Assembly: GCF_900091465.1 (NCBI RefSeq)
Contig: NZ_FMHV01000002.1
Span: 6,014,001-6,078,000 of the forward strand
Length of the DNA: 64,000 nt
From: Micromonospora rhizosphaerae
Lineage (GTDB): Bacteria > Actinomycetota > Actinomycetes > Mycobacteriales > Micromonosporaceae
Direction of reading: 5' to 3'
The notes below the pieces were generated by a model. The model ran no database searches, was not told the DNA's origin, and worked only from the letters and a program-made list of their open reading frames with translations. Of this stretch, positions 25,275 through 37,943 are shown in pieces. Position 1 is the first letter of the stretch. Each line of letters begins with the position of its first letter. The position numbers and the translations under genes were made by a program.

Positions 25275-27413
25275 GTGGCTGCCAACCGACCCGAGCAACC
25301 CGCACTCAACTGGTCCGACCTCGACCGCAGGGCCGTCGACACGGTCCGCGTGCTGGCCATGGACGCCGTGGAGAAATCCGGCAACGGCCACCCGGGCACG
25401 GCGATGAGCCTCGCGCCCGCGGCGTACCTGCTCTTCAACCGGGTCATGCGGCACAACCCGGCCGACCCGAACTGGCCCGGCCGGGACCGCTTCGTGCTCT
25501 CCGCCGGGCACTCCAGCCTGACCCTCTACATCCAGCTCTTCCTCTCCGGCTACCCGCTGAGCCTGCAGGACCTCCAGTCGCTGCGCCAGTGGGGCTCGCT
25601 CACCCCGGGCCACCCGGAGCACGGGCACACCCCGGGCGTGGAGACCACCACCGGGCCGCTCGGCCAGGGCATGGGCAACGCGGTCGGCATGGCGATGGCG
25701 GCGCGCCGCGAGCGCGGCCTCTTCGACCCGGAGTCCGAGGCCGGCGAGTCGGTCTTCGACCACGACATCTGGTGCATCGCCTCGGACGGCGACATCGAGG
25801 AGGGCATCAGCCACGAGGCCAGCTCCCTCGCCGGCCACCAGCAGCTGGGCAACCTCACGGTGATCTACGACGACAACGAGATCTCCATCGAGGACGACAC
25901 CCGGATCGCCAAGAGCGAGGACGTCGCGGCCCGCTACGAGGCGTACGGGTGGCACGTGCAGACCGTCGACTGGCGCCGCGGCGACGCCGACCAGGGCGAC
26001 TACCACGAGGACGTGGAGGCGCTCTACCGGGCGCTGCTGGCCGCCAAGGCGGAAACCGCCCGCCCCTCCTTCATCGCGCTGCGCACCATCATCGGCTGGC
26101 CCGCGCCGAACAAGAAGAACACCGGCAAGATCCACGGCTCGGCGCTCGGCGCCGACGAGGTGGCCGCCACGAAGCAGATCCTCGGCTTCGACCCGGCGAA
26201 GAGCTTCGAGGTCGACGAGGAGGTGCTCGACCACGCCCGAACGGTGATGGGCCGGGGCGCCGCCGCCCAGCAGGAGTGGAACGGCGCCTTCGAGGCCTGG
26301 GCCAAGGCCAACCCGGAGCGCAGGGCGCTCTACGACCGGATGGCCGCTCGGGCGCTCCCCCAGGGCTGGGCGGACGCCCTGCCGACCTTCCCCGCCGACG
26401 CCAAGGGCATCGCCACCCGGGCCGCCTCCGGCAAGGTCCTCGAGGCGCTCGCGCCGGTGCTGCCGGAGCTCTGGGGTGGCTCGGCCGACCTGGCGGAGAG
26501 CAACAACACCACGATGAAGGGCGAGCCGTCCTTCATCCCGGCGAACCATGCCACCAAGGACTTCCCCGGCCACGAGTACGGCCGCACGCTGCACTTCGGC
26601 ATCCGTGAGCACGCCATGGGCGCCATCCTCAACGGCATCGCCCTGCACGGCGGCACCCGCCCGTACGGCGGCACGTTCCTGGTGTTCAGCGACTACATGC
26701 GCCCGTCCGTCCGACTCGCCGCGCTGATGAAGCTGCCGGTGGTCTACGTCTGGACGCACGACTCGATCGGCCTCGGCGAGGACGGGCCGACCCACCAGCC
26801 GGTGGAGCAGGTGACCGCGCTGCGGGCCATCCCCGGCCTGGACGTGGTCCGCCCGGCCGACGCGAACGAGACCGCCTGGGCGTGGCGGCAGGCGCTGGAG
26901 CACACCGACCGGCCGACCGCGCTGGCGCTCAGCCGCCAGCCGCTGCCGACCCTCGACCGCGACCAGCTGGCCGGCGCCGAGGGCGTCGCCAAGGGCGGGT
27001 ACGTGCTGGCCGAGGCGTCCACCGGCAGGCCGCAGGTGATCCTCGTCGGCACCGGCTCCGAGGTGCAGCTCTGCCTCACCGCGCGGGAGCGGCTGGAGGC
27101 CAGCGGCACGCCGACCCGGGTCGTCTCGATGCCCTGCCAGGAGTGGTTCTTCGAGCAGGACGAGGCGTACCGGGAGTCGGTCCTGCCACGCGGGGTAAAG
27201 GCACGGGTGAGCGTGGAGGCGGGCATCGCCATGTCCTGGCGCGCCATCGTCGGCGACTGCGGCGAGAGCGTCAGCCTGGAGCACTACGGGGCGAGCGCCC
27301 CGCACACCGTGCTCTTCGAGCAGTTCGGCTTCACCCCCGACCGGATCGTGGCGGCCGCACACGCGGCGCTGACCCGGGTGGGCGACATCACCGGTAACCC
27401 GACCGGCAACTGA
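25275..27413 (+). CDS. tkt: Transketolase
   Basis: A 712-residue thiamine-diphosphate enzyme of the non-oxidative pentose phosphate branch. The substrate loop [18 protein letters not shown] lies at about 27-45. The ThDP/metal motif is [16 protein letters not shown] (Gly-Asp-Gly with downstream residues). The pyrimidine domain holds [15 protein letters not shown] and [14 protein letters not shown]. It opens the tkt-tal-pgi-zwf-opcA-pgl operon typical of actinobacteria. The GTG start follows a ribosome site, GAGGAGC, 9 bases upstream. The 271-base region to the divergent ctaB should hold both promoters; I see no clear operator in it. Confidence 0.95.
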   Translation: MAANRPEQPALNWSDLDRRAVDTVRVLAMDAVEKSGNGHPGTAMSLAPAAYLLFNRVMRHNPADPNWPGRDRFVLSAGHSSLTLYIQLFLSGYPLSLQDLQSLRQWGSLTPGHPEHGHTPGVETTTGPLGQGMGNAVGMAMAARRERGLFDPESEAGESVFDHDIWCIASDGDIEEGISHEASSLAGHQQLGNLTVIYDDNEISIEDDTRIAKSEDVAARYEAYGWHVQTVDWRRGDADQGDYHEDVEALYRALLAAKAETARPSFIALRTIIGWPAPNKKNTGKIHGSALGADEVAATKQILGFDPAKSFEVDEEVLDHARTVMGRGAAAQQEWNGAFEAWAKANPERRALYDRMAARALPQGWADALPTFPADAKGIATRAASGKVLEALAPVLPELWGGSADLAESNNTTMKGEPSFIPANHATKDFPGHEYGRTLHFGIREHAMGAILNGIALHGGTRPYGGTFLVFSDYMRPSVRLAALMKLPVVYVWTHDSIGLGEDGPTHQPVEQVTALRAIPGLDVVRPADANETAWAWRQALEHTDRPTALALSRQPLPTLDRDQLAGAEGVAKGGYVLAEASTGRPQVILVGTGSEVQLCLTARERLEASGTPTRVVSMPCQEWFFEQDEAYRESVLPRGVKARVSVEAGIAMSWRAIVGDCGESVSLEHYGASAPHTVLFEQFGFTPDRIVAAAHAALTRVGDITGNPTGN

Positions 27414-27429
27414 GGGGAGCGTGGAGGGG

Positions 27430-28608
27430 ATGACGGACAGGCTGGCTGAGCTCAGCGCCACGGGTGTGGCGATCTGGCTCGACGATCTTTCGCGGGTGCG
27501 GCTGAGCACCGGCGGGCTGGACCAACTGCGCCGGGAGAAGCACGTGGCCGGGGTGACCTCGAACCCGACCATCTTCGCCAAGGCGCTCAGCGCCGCCGAC
27601 GAGTACAACTGGCAGCTGAAGGACCTGGCCGTCCGCGGGGTGGACGTCGAGGAGGCGGCCCGCATGCTCACCACGTACGACGTGCGGTGGGCCTGCGACG
27701 TGATGCGGCCGTCATACGAGAAGAGCGCCGGCATCGACGGCCGGGTCTCCCTCGAGGTGGACCCGCGGCTGGCCCACGAGACGGAGAAGACGGTCGCCGA
27801 GGCGAAGGCGCTGTGGTGGCTGGTCGACCGGCCGAACCTCTTCATCAAGATCCCGGCCACCCTGGAGGGCCTGCCGGCGATCACCGCGACCCTGGCCGAG
27901 GGGATCAGCGTCAACGTGACGCTGATCTTCGGCCTGGACCGGTACTCCCAGGTGATGGACGCCTTCCTCGCCGGCCTGGAGCAGGCGAAGGCGAACGGCC
28001 ACGACCTGTCGAAGATGGGCTCGGTGGCCTCGTTCTTCGTCTCCCGGGTCGACAGCGAGGTCGATAAGCGGCTGGAGAAGATCGGCTCCGACCAGGCCAA
28101 GGCGTTGTGTGGCAAGGCCGCGATCGCCAACGCCCGGCTGGCGTATGAGCGCTACTGCGAGGTCTTCTCCTCGGACCGCTGGCAGGCCCTGGCCGACGCC
28201 GGCGCCCACCCGCAGCGCCCGCTCTGGGCCTCCACCTCGACGAAGAACCCGAACTACCGGGACGTCATGTACGTCGAGGAGCTGATCGCCCCCGGCACGG
28301 TGAACACCATGCCGGAGCCGACCATCCACGCCGTCGCCGACCACGGTGAGGTCCGGGGCGACACCATCACCGGCGCGTACGACGATGCCCGCAAGGTCTT
28401 CGCCGACCTGAAGTCGGTCGGCGTCGACATGGCCGACGTGGTCGCCGTGCTGGAGCGGGAGGGCGTGGAGAAGTTCGCGGCCAGCTGGCTGGAGCTGCTC
28501 GACGGCGTACGCAAGTCGCTCGCCGCGGCCGGCCAGGGCAGCGGCAAGCCCGGCGCGGCCGCAAAGGGCAGCGCCCAGGCCGCCGAGCAGGCCGGGGGCA
28601 ACGCGTGA
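27430..28608 (+). CDS. tal: Transaldolase
   Basis: A 392-residue transaldolase of the long bacterial type. It transfers a dihydroxyacetone unit between sugar phosphates. The Schiff-base lysine lies in [14 protein letters not shown]. Other blocks are [12 protein letters not shown] near the start and [24 protein letters not shown] in the last third. The last about 28 residues are Ala/Gly-rich and look like a disordered tail beyond the family norm. ATG 27430 is preferred to GTG 27421, as GGAGGGG lies right before it. Spacing from tkt is 16 bases. Confidence 0.94.
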   Translation: MTDRLAELSATGVAIWLDDLSRVRLSTGGLDQLRREKHVAGVTSNPTIFAKALSAADEYNWQLKDLAVRGVDVEEAARMLTTYDVRWACDVMRPSYEKSAGIDGRVSLEVDPRLAHETEKTVAEAKALWWLVDRPNLFIKIPATLEGLPAITATLAEGISVNVTLIFGLDRYSQVMDAFLAGLEQAKANGHDLSKMGSVASFFVSRVDSEVDKRLEKIGSDQAKALCGKAAIANARLAYERYCEVFSSDRWQALADAGAHPQRPLWASTSTKNPNYRDVMYVEELIAPGTVNTMPEPTIHAVADHGEVRGDTITGAYDDARKVFADLKSVGVDMADVVAVLEREGVEKFAASWLELLDGVRKSLAAAGQGSGKPGAAAKGSAQAAEQAGGNA

Positions 28609-28681
28609 CGAACGGCGCCGGACGCGCCCCGGGGCGACCCGGGGCGCGCCACCCCGTTCCCGGGCCCGGCGGGGTGGCGTC

Positions 28682-30331
28682 GTGAGCGACCTGCTGGCCG
28701 GGCCGGCGGAGGCAGCCGCCGGGCTGACCGTGTACGGCGCGGACCCGGTCGACCGGTCCGCGCCCGCGTCCGCCCGGGAAGCCCTGGTGGCGCGGGGCTC
28801 TCCGGCCAAGCTGGCGGCGAAGGACCCGACGCTGTGGGGCCCGGAGGCCGAGGCGACGGCGCGGATCCGCCTGGGCTGGCTGGACACCCACCGCCGCAGC
28901 CGGGAGCTGCTCCCCCAGCTCGCCGAGCTGACCGAGGAGCTGGCCGAGCTGGACCACGTGGTGCTCGCCGGGATGGGCGGCTCGTCGCTCGCCCCCGAGG
29001 TCATCGCGCGCAGCCTGGGCCGGCCGCTGACCGTGCTGGACACCACCGACCCCGGACAGGTGCGGGCGACGCTGGCGGACCGGCTGGAGCGCACCGTGGT
29101 GGTGATCTCCAGCAAGTCGGGCTCGACGGTGGAGACCGACGCCCACCGGCGCACGTACTGGCAGGCGTTCCTCGACGCCGGCATGACCGAGTCGGAGGCC
29201 GCCCGACACTTCGTGGTGGTCACCGACCCGGATTCGCCGCTCGCGGCGACCGCCGCCGAGATGGGCCCGCTCACCATCAACGCCGACCCCGAGGTGGGCG
29301 GCCGGTACTCGGCGCTGACCGCGTTCGGCCTGGTCCCGACCGCGCTGGCCGGGGTCTCCGTGACAGAACTGCTCGACGAGGCCGAGGCGCTGTCGCCGGC
29401 GCTGGGCCGGGACCGGGACAACCCCGGCCTGGCCCTGGGTGCCGCCCTGGCCGCGGCCGCCACCGTCGGACGGGACAAGGTCGCCCTGGTCGCCGACGGC
29501 ACCGGAATCGATGGCCTGGGCGACTGGATCGAGCAGCTGATCGCCGAGTCCACCGGGAAGGCCGGGGTCGGCATCCTGCCCGTGGTGGTGGAGTCCCCGC
29601 AGGCCCCCGTCGCCGCCGGCCCGGACGTGCTGACCGTGACCTACGGCGGGGCACTGACCGCCGGGGACGTGCCCGGTGGCGGCTGCGACCCGGACGTGGC
29701 GGTCAACGGCCCGCTCGGCGCCCACTTCCTGACCTGGGAGTACGCCACCGCGATCGCCAGCGTGGTGCTCGGCGTCAACCCGTTCGACCAGCCGAACGTC
29801 ACCGAGAGCAAGGAGAACACCGACCGCATCCTCGCCTCGGGCCCGCCGGCGGAGACGCCGTCGTTCACCGAGGGCGCGATCGAGGTGTACACCCCACCGG
29901 GCGCCCCGGGTGACCTGACCGGTGTGCTGCGCCGGCTCCTCGACGGGCTCGCCGACGACGGCTACCTGGCCGTCATGGCGTTCCTCGACCGGCACGCCGA
30001 CGCCGCGCTGGCCGGCCTGCGCCCGCTGCTGGCCCGGGCGACCCGCCGGCCGGTCACCTTCGGGTGGGGGCCGCGCTTCCTGCACTCCACCGGGCAGTAC
30101 CACAAGGGCGGCCCGCCGCTCGGCAGCTATCTTCAGGTGACCGGCGCGGTCGCCGATGATCTGCCGGTGCCCGGGCGCCCGTACTCCTTCGGACAGCTGC
30201 AGGCGGCCCAGGCCGCCGGCGACCGGCAGGCCCTGGCCGGCCGGGGGCGTCCGGTGCTGCGACTGCACCTGACCGAGCGGGCGGCGGGGGTCGCCCAGCT
30301 GCTCGAGGCGGCCGGACGGACACTGACGTGA
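28682..30331 (+). CDS. pgi: Glucose-6-phosphate isomerase
   Basis: A 549-residue sugar-phosphate isomerase that links glycolysis to the pentose phosphate branch. The sugar-isomerase domains hold GMGGSSLAPEVI, ISSKSGSTVETDAH, the PNVTESKENTDR segment and the C-terminal FLHSTGQYHKGGPPLGSYLQ. The last block matches the bifunctional/actinobacterial variant that appears in zwf operons. The GTG start was taken as the first start after tal, 73 bases away. It is translated from the same operon as tal and zwf. Confidence 0.93.
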   Translation: MSDLLAGPAEAAAGLTVYGADPVDRSAPASAREALVARGSPAKLAAKDPTLWGPEAEATARIRLGWLDTHRRSRELLPQLAELTEELAELDHVVLAGMGGSSLAPEVIARSLGRPLTVLDTTDPGQVRATLADRLERTVVVISSKSGSTVETDAHRRTYWQAFLDAGMTESEAARHFVVVTDPDSPLAATAAEMGPLTINADPEVGGRYSALTAFGLVPTALAGVSVTELLDEAEALSPALGRDRDNPGLALGAALAAAATVGRDKVALVADGTGIDGLGDWIEQLIAESTGKAGVGILPVVVESPQAPVAAGPDVLTVTYGGALTAGDVPGGGCDPDVAVNGPLGAHFLTWEYATAIASVVLGVNPFDQPNVTESKENTDRILASGPPAETPSFTEGAIEVYTPPGAPGDLTGVLRRLLDGLADDGYLAVMAFLDRHADAALAGLRPLLARATRRPVTFGWGPRFLHSTGQYHKGGPPLGSYLQVTGAVADDLPVPGRPYSFGQLQAAQAAGDRQALAGRGRPVLRLHLTERAAGVAQLLEAAGRTLT

Positions 30332-30368
30332 CGATGAATGACGTAATCCAGCGGAGCGAGGAGGCGGC

Positions 30369-31883
30369 ATGAACCCGCTGCGCGAGCCACAGGACCGGCG
30401 GCTGCCGCGGATTCCGGAGTCGTGCGCTCTGGTGATCTTCGGGGTCACCGGTGACCTGGCCCGAAAGAAACTGCTGCCGGCGGTCTACGACCTGGCCAAC
30501 CGGGGGCTGCTGCCGCCCGGTTTCGTGGTCCTCGGCTTCGCCCGGCGGGACTGGGGCGACGGCGACTTCGAGTCGGTCGCCCACGACGCGGCGAAGAAAC
30601 ACGCCCGTACCCCGTGGCGGGAGGAGGTCTGGTCCCGGCTGGCCGGCAACATCAAGTTCGTCGGCGGCTCGTTCGACGACGACGCCGCCTTCGACCACCT
30701 CGCGGCGACGCTCGACGAGCTGCGCGACAGCCACGGCATCCCCGGCAACGCCGCCTTCTACTTCTCCATCCCGCCGGCGGCCTTCCCCGTGGTGCTCAAG
30801 CAGCTCGCCCGCACCGGCATGGCGGACAACGCCAAGTCCGGCGGCTGGCGGCGGGTGGTGGTGGAGAAGCCGTTCGGCAACGACCTGCCCTCGGCGAAGG
30901 CGCTCAACGACCTGGTCGACGACGTCTTCACCCGCGAGGACGTCTTCCGGATCGACCACTACCTGGGCAAGGAGACGGTCCAGAACATCCTCGCCCTGCG
31001 GTTCTCGAACAACCTGTTCGAGCCGCTGTGGAACGGCAAGTACGTCGACTCGGTGCAGATCACCATGGCCGAGGATGTCGGCATCGGCACCCGGGCCGGC
31101 TTCTACGACTCCGCCGGCGCGGCCCGGGACGTGCTGCAGAACCACCTGCTCCAGCTGCTGGCGCTGGTGGCGATGGAGGAGCCGACCAGCTTCGACGCCG
31201 ACGAGATCCGGACCGAGAAGCTCAAGGTGCTCAAGGCGATCACCGTGCCGAAGGACGTGGCCCGGTACACCGTCCGGGGCCAGTACCTGCCCGGCTGGGT
31301 CGCCGGCGAACGCGCCGTCGGCTACCTGGAGGAGCGGGGCGTCCCAAAGGACTCCACCACGGAGACCTACGTGGCGGTCCGGCTCGGCATCCAGAACCGG
31401 CGCTGGGCCGAGGTGCCCTTCTACATCCGGGCCGGCAAGCGGCTGCCCCGGCGGGTCACCGAGGTGGCCATCATCTTCAAGAAGGCGCCGCACCTGCCGT
31501 TCAATCCGGCGGACGTGGAGTCGCTCGGCAGCAACCAGCTGGTCATCCGGGTCCAGCCGGACGAGGGCGTGGTGCTGAAGTTCGGCTCCAAGGTGCCCGG
31601 CACCGCGATGGAGGTCCGCGACATCGCGATGGACTTCCAGTACGGCGAGGCGTTCACCGAGTCCAGCCCGGAGGCGTACGAGCGGCTGGTGCTGGACGTG
31701 CTGATCGGTGACCGCACCCTCTTCCCCGACGCCGCCGAGGTCGAGCAGAGCTGGGCGGTGGTGGACCCGCTGGAGCGCGCCTGGGCGGAAACGAAGCCAG
31801 AGCCGTACCGGGCCGGCGAGTGGGGCCCGCGGGCCGCCGACGAGATGCTGGCCCGCGAAGGCCGGGCCTGGCGGCGGGCGTGA
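30369..31883 (+). CDS. zwf: Glucose-6-phosphate 1-dehydrogenase
   Basis: A 504-residue NADP-dependent enzyme, the first step of the oxidative pentose phosphate branch and the main NADPH source. The nucleotide fingerprint GVTGDLARKKLLPAVYDL is at 25-42. The active-site motif RIDHYLGKETVQN, with the catalytic His after Asp and the substrate Lys, is near residues 195-207. VVVEKPFGNDL precedes it. The distance from pgi is 37 bases with a GAGGAGG ribosome site just before ATG. OpcA, encoded next, is known as its assembly/activity partner. Confidence 0.96.
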   Translation: MNPLREPQDRRLPRIPESCALVIFGVTGDLARKKLLPAVYDLANRGLLPPGFVVLGFARRDWGDGDFESVAHDAAKKHARTPWREEVWSRLAGNIKFVGGSFDDDAAFDHLAATLDELRDSHGIPGNAAFYFSIPPAAFPVVLKQLARTGMADNAKSGGWRRVVVEKPFGNDLPSAKALNDLVDDVFTREDVFRIDHYLGKETVQNILALRFSNNLFEPLWNGKYVDSVQITMAEDVGIGTRAGFYDSAGAARDVLQNHLLQLLALVAMEEPTSFDADEIRTEKLKVLKAITVPKDVARYTVRGQYLPGWVAGERAVGYLEERGVPKDSTTETYVAVRLGIQNRRWAEVPFYIRAGKRLPRRVTEVAIIFKKAPHLPFNPADVESLGSNQLVIRVQPDEGVVLKFGSKVPGTAMEVRDIAMDFQYGEAFTESSPEAYERLVLDVLIGDRTLFPDAAEVEQSWAVVDPLERAWAETKPEPYRAGEWGPRAADEMLAREGRAWRRA

Positions 31884-31914
31884 GTAGTGTGAGCGAGCGG
31901 ACCGGGAGGCTCCA

Positions 31915-32931
31915 GTGATCGGCCTGTGGGACACCACCGGCAACGAGGTGGTCAAGGCGCTCGCCGCCGAGCGGCGCAGCGCGGGCGGGGTGGCCAGCGG
32001 CATGGCGCTCACCCTGATCGTGGTGGTGGAGGAGAAGCGGGTCCGCGAGGCGGAGGCGGCGGCGACCATCGCGGCCGCCGCCCACCCGTGCCGGATCGTG
32101 ATGGTGGTCCGCTCGGACATCGAGCGCGAGCGCAACCGGCTGGACGCGGAGATCGTGGTCGGCGGCCGGCTCGGCCCGTGCGAGGCGGTGGTGACCCGGA
32201 TGTACGGCCGGCTCGCCCTGCACGCCGAGTCGGTGGTGCTGCCGCTGCTGGTGCCGGACGTGCCAGTGGTGACCTGGTGGCACGGCGAGCCGCCGGCCGA
32301 GATCGCGACCGACTTCCTGGGCGTGGTGGCGGACCGGCGGATCACCGACGCGGCCCAGGCCGCCAACCCGGTCGCGGCCCTGGAGCAGCGGGCCCGGGAC
32401 TACGCTCCGGGCGACACCGACCTGGCCTGGACCCGGATCACCCTGTGGCGCACGCTGGTCGCCGGGGCGTTCGACACCATCGAGGCGAAGGTCACCGAGG
32501 CGACCGTGGTGGCGCCGCGCACCGACCCGACCGCGGCGCTGATGCGCGGCTGGCTGGCCGCCCGGCTCGGCATCGACCCGATCTGGGAGAGCACCACCGA
32601 GTTTCCGCGGATGCGAGGGTTGCAGCTGCGCTGCGCCAACGGCGACGAGCTGACGCTCATCCGGGAGGAGAACATGGCGACCTTCCGGCGTACCGGCCAG
32701 GAGGACCGGATGCTGCCGCTGGTCCGGCGACCGCTCGGCGACGAGCTGGCCGAGGAGCTGCGCCGGCTCGACGCCGACCAGGTGTACGCGGAGGCGCTCG
32801 GCGCCCTCGCCGGCATCTCGGGCCTGCAGCAGCGTCCCGCCCAGCGCGTGCACCTGTGGAAGGACCCGGCGACCGCGCAGCGGGCCGAGGCCGGGATCAC
32901 CGCGCACGGCGGCACGACCGCGAACCACTGA
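31915..32931 (+). CDS. opcA: OpcA, glucose-6-phosphate dehydrogenase assembly protein
   Basis: A 338-residue OpcA, needed for the assembly and full activity of Zwf in actinobacteria and cyanobacteria. Family blocks are IGLWDTTGNEVVKALAAER at the start, VSRS-like VRSDIERERNRLDAEIVVG, the PDVPVVTWWHGEPP segment and ITLWRTLVAGAFDTIE. The gene is next to zwf with 31 bases between, as expected for a dedicated partner. The GTG start fits the family beginning. It has no catalytic motif of its own. Confidence 0.95.
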   Translation: MIGLWDTTGNEVVKALAAERRSAGGVASGMALTLIVVVEEKRVREAEAAATIAAAAHPCRIVMVVRSDIERERNRLDAEIVVGGRLGPCEAVVTRMYGRLALHAESVVLPLLVPDVPVVTWWHGEPPAEIATDFLGVVADRRITDAAQAANPVAALEQRARDYAPGDTDLAWTRITLWRTLVAGAFDTIEAKVTEATVVAPRTDPTAALMRGWLAARLGIDPIWESTTEFPRMRGLQLRCANGDELTLIREENMATFRRTGQEDRMLPLVRRPLGDELAEELRRLDADQVYAEALGALAGISGLQQRPAQRVHLWKDPATAQRAEAGITAHGGTTANH

Positions 32932-33047
32932 GCCGGCTCCCGGGACCCTGCGGACGGCCGGTACGCCGGGCGCGGGCCGGGACCGCTCGGCGGGTCGGAC
33001 AGCACAGGTGACCGCGCCAAGCGGTCGGAACACGAAGGCACGGACGA

Positions 33048-33818
33048 ATGAGTGAGGCGAGTGTCGCCGTACACGCGGATGCCGACCTGCTGGCGCAGGC
33101 GGTGGCGGCCCGGTTCGTGGTGAAGCTGCTCGACGCCCAGGCGGACCGGGGCGAGGCGTCGGTGGTACTGACCGGCGGGCGGATCGCCGCGGCGGTGTAC
33201 CGGGCGGCGGTGGCGCTGCCGGCCCGGGACGCCGTCGACTGGTCCCGGGTCGACGTCTGGTGGGGCGACGAGCGGTTCCTGCCGGCCGGCCACCCGGACC
33301 GCAACGAGACCCAGGCCCGGGCGGCGCTGCTGGACGCGGTGCCGCTGAACCCGGCGCGGATCCACCCGATGCCCGCCTCCGACGGGCCGGCGGGCGCCGA
33401 CCCGGAGGCGGCCGCGGCCCGGTACGCCGAGGAGCTGGCCAGCGCGGCCCGGCCCGGCCACGCCGCGCTTCCCCACTTCGACGTGCTGCTGCTGGGGGTC
33501 GGCGAGGACGGGCACGTGGCGTCGGTCTTCCCCGAGCACCCGGTGCACTACGAGAGCCGGCCGGTCAGCGCGGTCCGGGGCAGCCCCAAGCCGCCGCCGG
33601 TGCGGATCACGCTCACCCTACCGGCCATCAACACCGCCGAGGAGGTGTGGCTGGTGGCCAGCGGGGCGGACAAGTCCCGGGCGGTGGGCATGGCGCTGGC
33701 CGGGGCGGGCCCGGTGCAGCTGCCCGCGGCCGGGGTGCACGGCGTCGGTCGTACCCTCTGGTTGCTGGACCGGGCCGCGGCGGCCGAGGTGCCGCCCCGG
33801 CTGCGCAGCCTGCGCTGA
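33048..33818 (+). CDS. pgl: 6-phosphogluconolactonase
   Basis: A 256-residue lactonase of the NagB/DevB fold, hydrolysing 6-phosphogluconolactone made by Zwf. Seen are the sugar-phosphate loop LTGGRIAAAVY, the DVWWGDERFLPAGHPDRNE block and LLGVGEDGHVASVFPEHP with its catalytic acid and His. It closes the pentose phosphate operon 116 bases after opcA, and is convergent with rbpA, which ends 37 bases further. 6-Phosphogluconate dehydrogenase is not in this window. Confidence 0.95.
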   Translation: MSEASVAVHADADLLAQAVAARFVVKLLDAQADRGEASVVLTGGRIAAAVYRAAVALPARDAVDWSRVDVWWGDERFLPAGHPDRNETQARAALLDAVPLNPARIHPMPASDGPAGADPEAAAARYAEELASAARPGHAALPHFDVLLLGVGEDGHVASVFPEHPVHYESRPVSAVRGSPKPPPVRITLTLPAINTAEEVWLVASGADKSRAVGMALAGAGPVQLPAAGVHGVGRTLWLLDRAAAAEVPPRLRSLR

Positions 33819-33855
33819 ACGGGCGCAACCCCGGCGGTCTCCGGGCTGCCGGGCG

Positions 33856-34197
33856 TCAGCCGCCGCGGCGCTCGCGCAGCGCGGCGAGGGCCTCGGCGAG
33901 GATGGCCTCGGCCTGCTCCGGGGTGCGCCGCTCCTTCACGTACGCCAGATGGGTCTTGTAGGGCTCGGTGCGGGCCCGCCCGGGCGGGTGCTCGGCGTCC
34001 GGCCCGGCCGGCTGGCCGCAGCGCGGGCAGTCCCACACCGGCGGCGCCTCGGCCTCGGCCGCGATCAGGAATTCGACGCGGTGGTGGTTGCCGCACCAGT
34101 AGGTGACTGCCCGGCGCGGGGCCGGCTCGGACCGTTCGGTCGGCCGTTCGGGGCCGGACCCGATCCGGGTGCCCCGGATGGCGTTGCGAGTCGCCAC
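33856..34197 (-). CDS. rbpA: RNA polymerase-binding protein RbpA
   Basis: A 113-residue actinobacterial transcription factor that binds RNA polymerase and sigma factors and aids open-complex formation. It has the N-terminal ATRNAIRGTRIGSGP, the zinc-binding core with Cys in TYWCGNHHRVEF and the pair in WDCPRCGQPAG, and the sigma-interaction end EPYKTHLAYVKERRTPEQAEAIL. Length and order match the family. GTG 34197 was chosen by homology; a long upstream extension in frame is non-coding. The stop is 38 bases from the end of convergent pgl. Confidence 0.95.
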   Translation of the reverse strand: MATRNAIRGTRIGSGPERPTERSEPAPRRAVTYWCGNHHRVEFLIAAEAEAPPVWDCPRCGQPAGPDAEHPPGRARTEPYKTHLAYVKERRTPEQAEAILAEALAALRERRGG

Positions 34198-34328
34198 GGC
34201 TGCTCGCTCCTGTCGTCGAGAGGGGACCGCCGCTCGGATGGGCGGCGGGCGACGCGGTGCCGCGAAAAGGACTGCGCGCGGCCCGTCGTGACGGACCGCG
34301 CGCAGATTGTACGACTCGACCGGCTGGG

Positions 34329-34592
34329 TCAGGCTGCCCCGCTGCCGAGCTGGAGGCGGAGCCAGAGCCCGATCCCGACGATGCACGCGAACCAGATGAT
34401 CCCGACCAGAACGGTGTAACGGTCGAGGTTCTTCTCGGCCACCGAGGACCCGGCCAGGCTGGAGCTGACGCCGCCGCCGAACATGCTCGACAACCCGCCG
34501 CCCTTACCTCGGTGCAGGAGGATCAGCAGGGTGAGCAGGATGCTCGTGATGACCAGCAACACGATCATCGTGTACGCGAACCAGATCGGCAT
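34329..34592 (-). CDS. secG: Preprotein translocase subunit SecG
   Basis: An 87-residue membrane protein of the Sec translocon. It has two hydrophobic helices (about 5-25 and 60-80) and, between them, the family hallmark LHRGKGGGLSSMFGGGVSSSLAGSSVAEKNLDRYT. It helps SecA-driven export across the membrane. It is followed downstream by rbpA and preceded by tpiA with 96 bases between. The order gap-pgk-tpiA-secG is a conserved actinobacterial block. ATG 34592 fits the family start. Confidence 0.94.
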   Translation of the reverse strand: MPIWFAYTMIVLLVITSILLTLLILLHRGKGGGLSSMFGGGVSSSLAGSSVAEKNLDRYTVLVGIIWFACIVGIGLWLRLQLGSGAA

Positions 34593-34688
34593 GGCGGGGG
34601 TCAGTCCTCTCGTTGCGATCATCTACCCGGTCCTGTCGGGCACGGTGGCACCGACCGGCGGACGGGCGGGGTCAAGGATAGCGAGCCG

Positions 34689-35479
34689 TCAGCGGGCCAT
34701 GTGCTCCGGGAACCGGCAGATCTGCGCGAATTCCTCGGCGTCCAGGCTCGCCCCGCCCACCAGGGCCCCGTCCACGTCCGGCTGGGCCATGATCGCCGCG
34801 ACGTTCGACGCCTTGACCGACCCGCCGTAGAGGATCCGGACCTGGTCCGCGGTGGCCGCGCCGAAGGTCTCGACCAGCCGCTTGCGCACCTCGCCGCAGA
34901 CCTCCTGGGCGTCCTCCGGGGTGGCCGTCTTGCCGGTGCCGATCGCCCAGATCGGCTCGTACGCGACGACGACGCTGGTCACCTGCTCCGGGGTGAGCCC
35001 CTTCAGCGCCGCGTCCAGCTGGTCGCAGCAGTGCGGGACGTGCCGGAGCTGCTCCCGGATCTCCAGCCCCTCCCCGATGCAGAGGATCGGGGTGAGCCCG
35101 TTGCTGAGCGCCGCCGCGACCTTGGCGTTGACCACGGCGTCGTCCTCGTAGTGGTAGGCCCGCCGCTCGGAGTGGCCGACCACCACGTAGGTGCAGCCGA
35201 GCTTGGCCAGCATCGGCCCGGAGACGTCCCCGGTGTACGCCCCCGACTGGTACGGCGACAGGTCCTGCCCGCCGTAGCCGATCAGCAGCTTGTCGCCCTC
35301 CACCACGGTCTGTACCGTGCGCAGGTCGGTGAAGGGCGGCAGGACCACCGTCTCCACCTCGGTGAGCTGCTTCTCGGTGAGGCTCGCCGCCAGCTTCTGC
35401 AGCAGGAGGTTCGCCTCGAGGTGGTTCAGGTTCATCTTCCAGTTGCCGGCCATCAACGGCCGGCGGGTGACGGCCGCCA

Positions 35480-35480
<1 letters not shown>
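34689..35480 (-). CDS. tpiA: Triose-phosphate isomerase
   Basis: A 263-residue TIM-barrel enzyme interconverting the triose phosphates. The N-terminal substrate lysine is in [12 protein letters not shown]. The catalytic His is in VVGHSERR, and the catalytic Glu with loop 6 is in [22 protein letters not shown]. The phosphate-binding [11 protein letters not shown] follows. The ATG shares one base with the pgk stop (TGATG), so translation is coupled to pgk. All key residues are present. Confidence 0.96.
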
Positions 35481-37872
<2,392 letters not shown>

Positions 37873-37943
37873 TTATCCGAGCATGTGGCACCGCGCTGCG
37901 CCGGGTGGTGATCCGGCCCGCATCGTGGCACCCCACCGTCCTA

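Noticed and set aside
25212..28130. A 972-codon open frame antisense to tkt and tal
   Set aside because: High GC makes long stop-free antisense frames common here. The translation is a repeat of Gly/Arg/Val/His/Leu without a domain, while the plus strand holds clear tkt and tal.
33819..33855. Terminator between pgl and rbpA
   Set aside because: Only a six-base GC stem can be drawn, which is expected by chance in this base composition.
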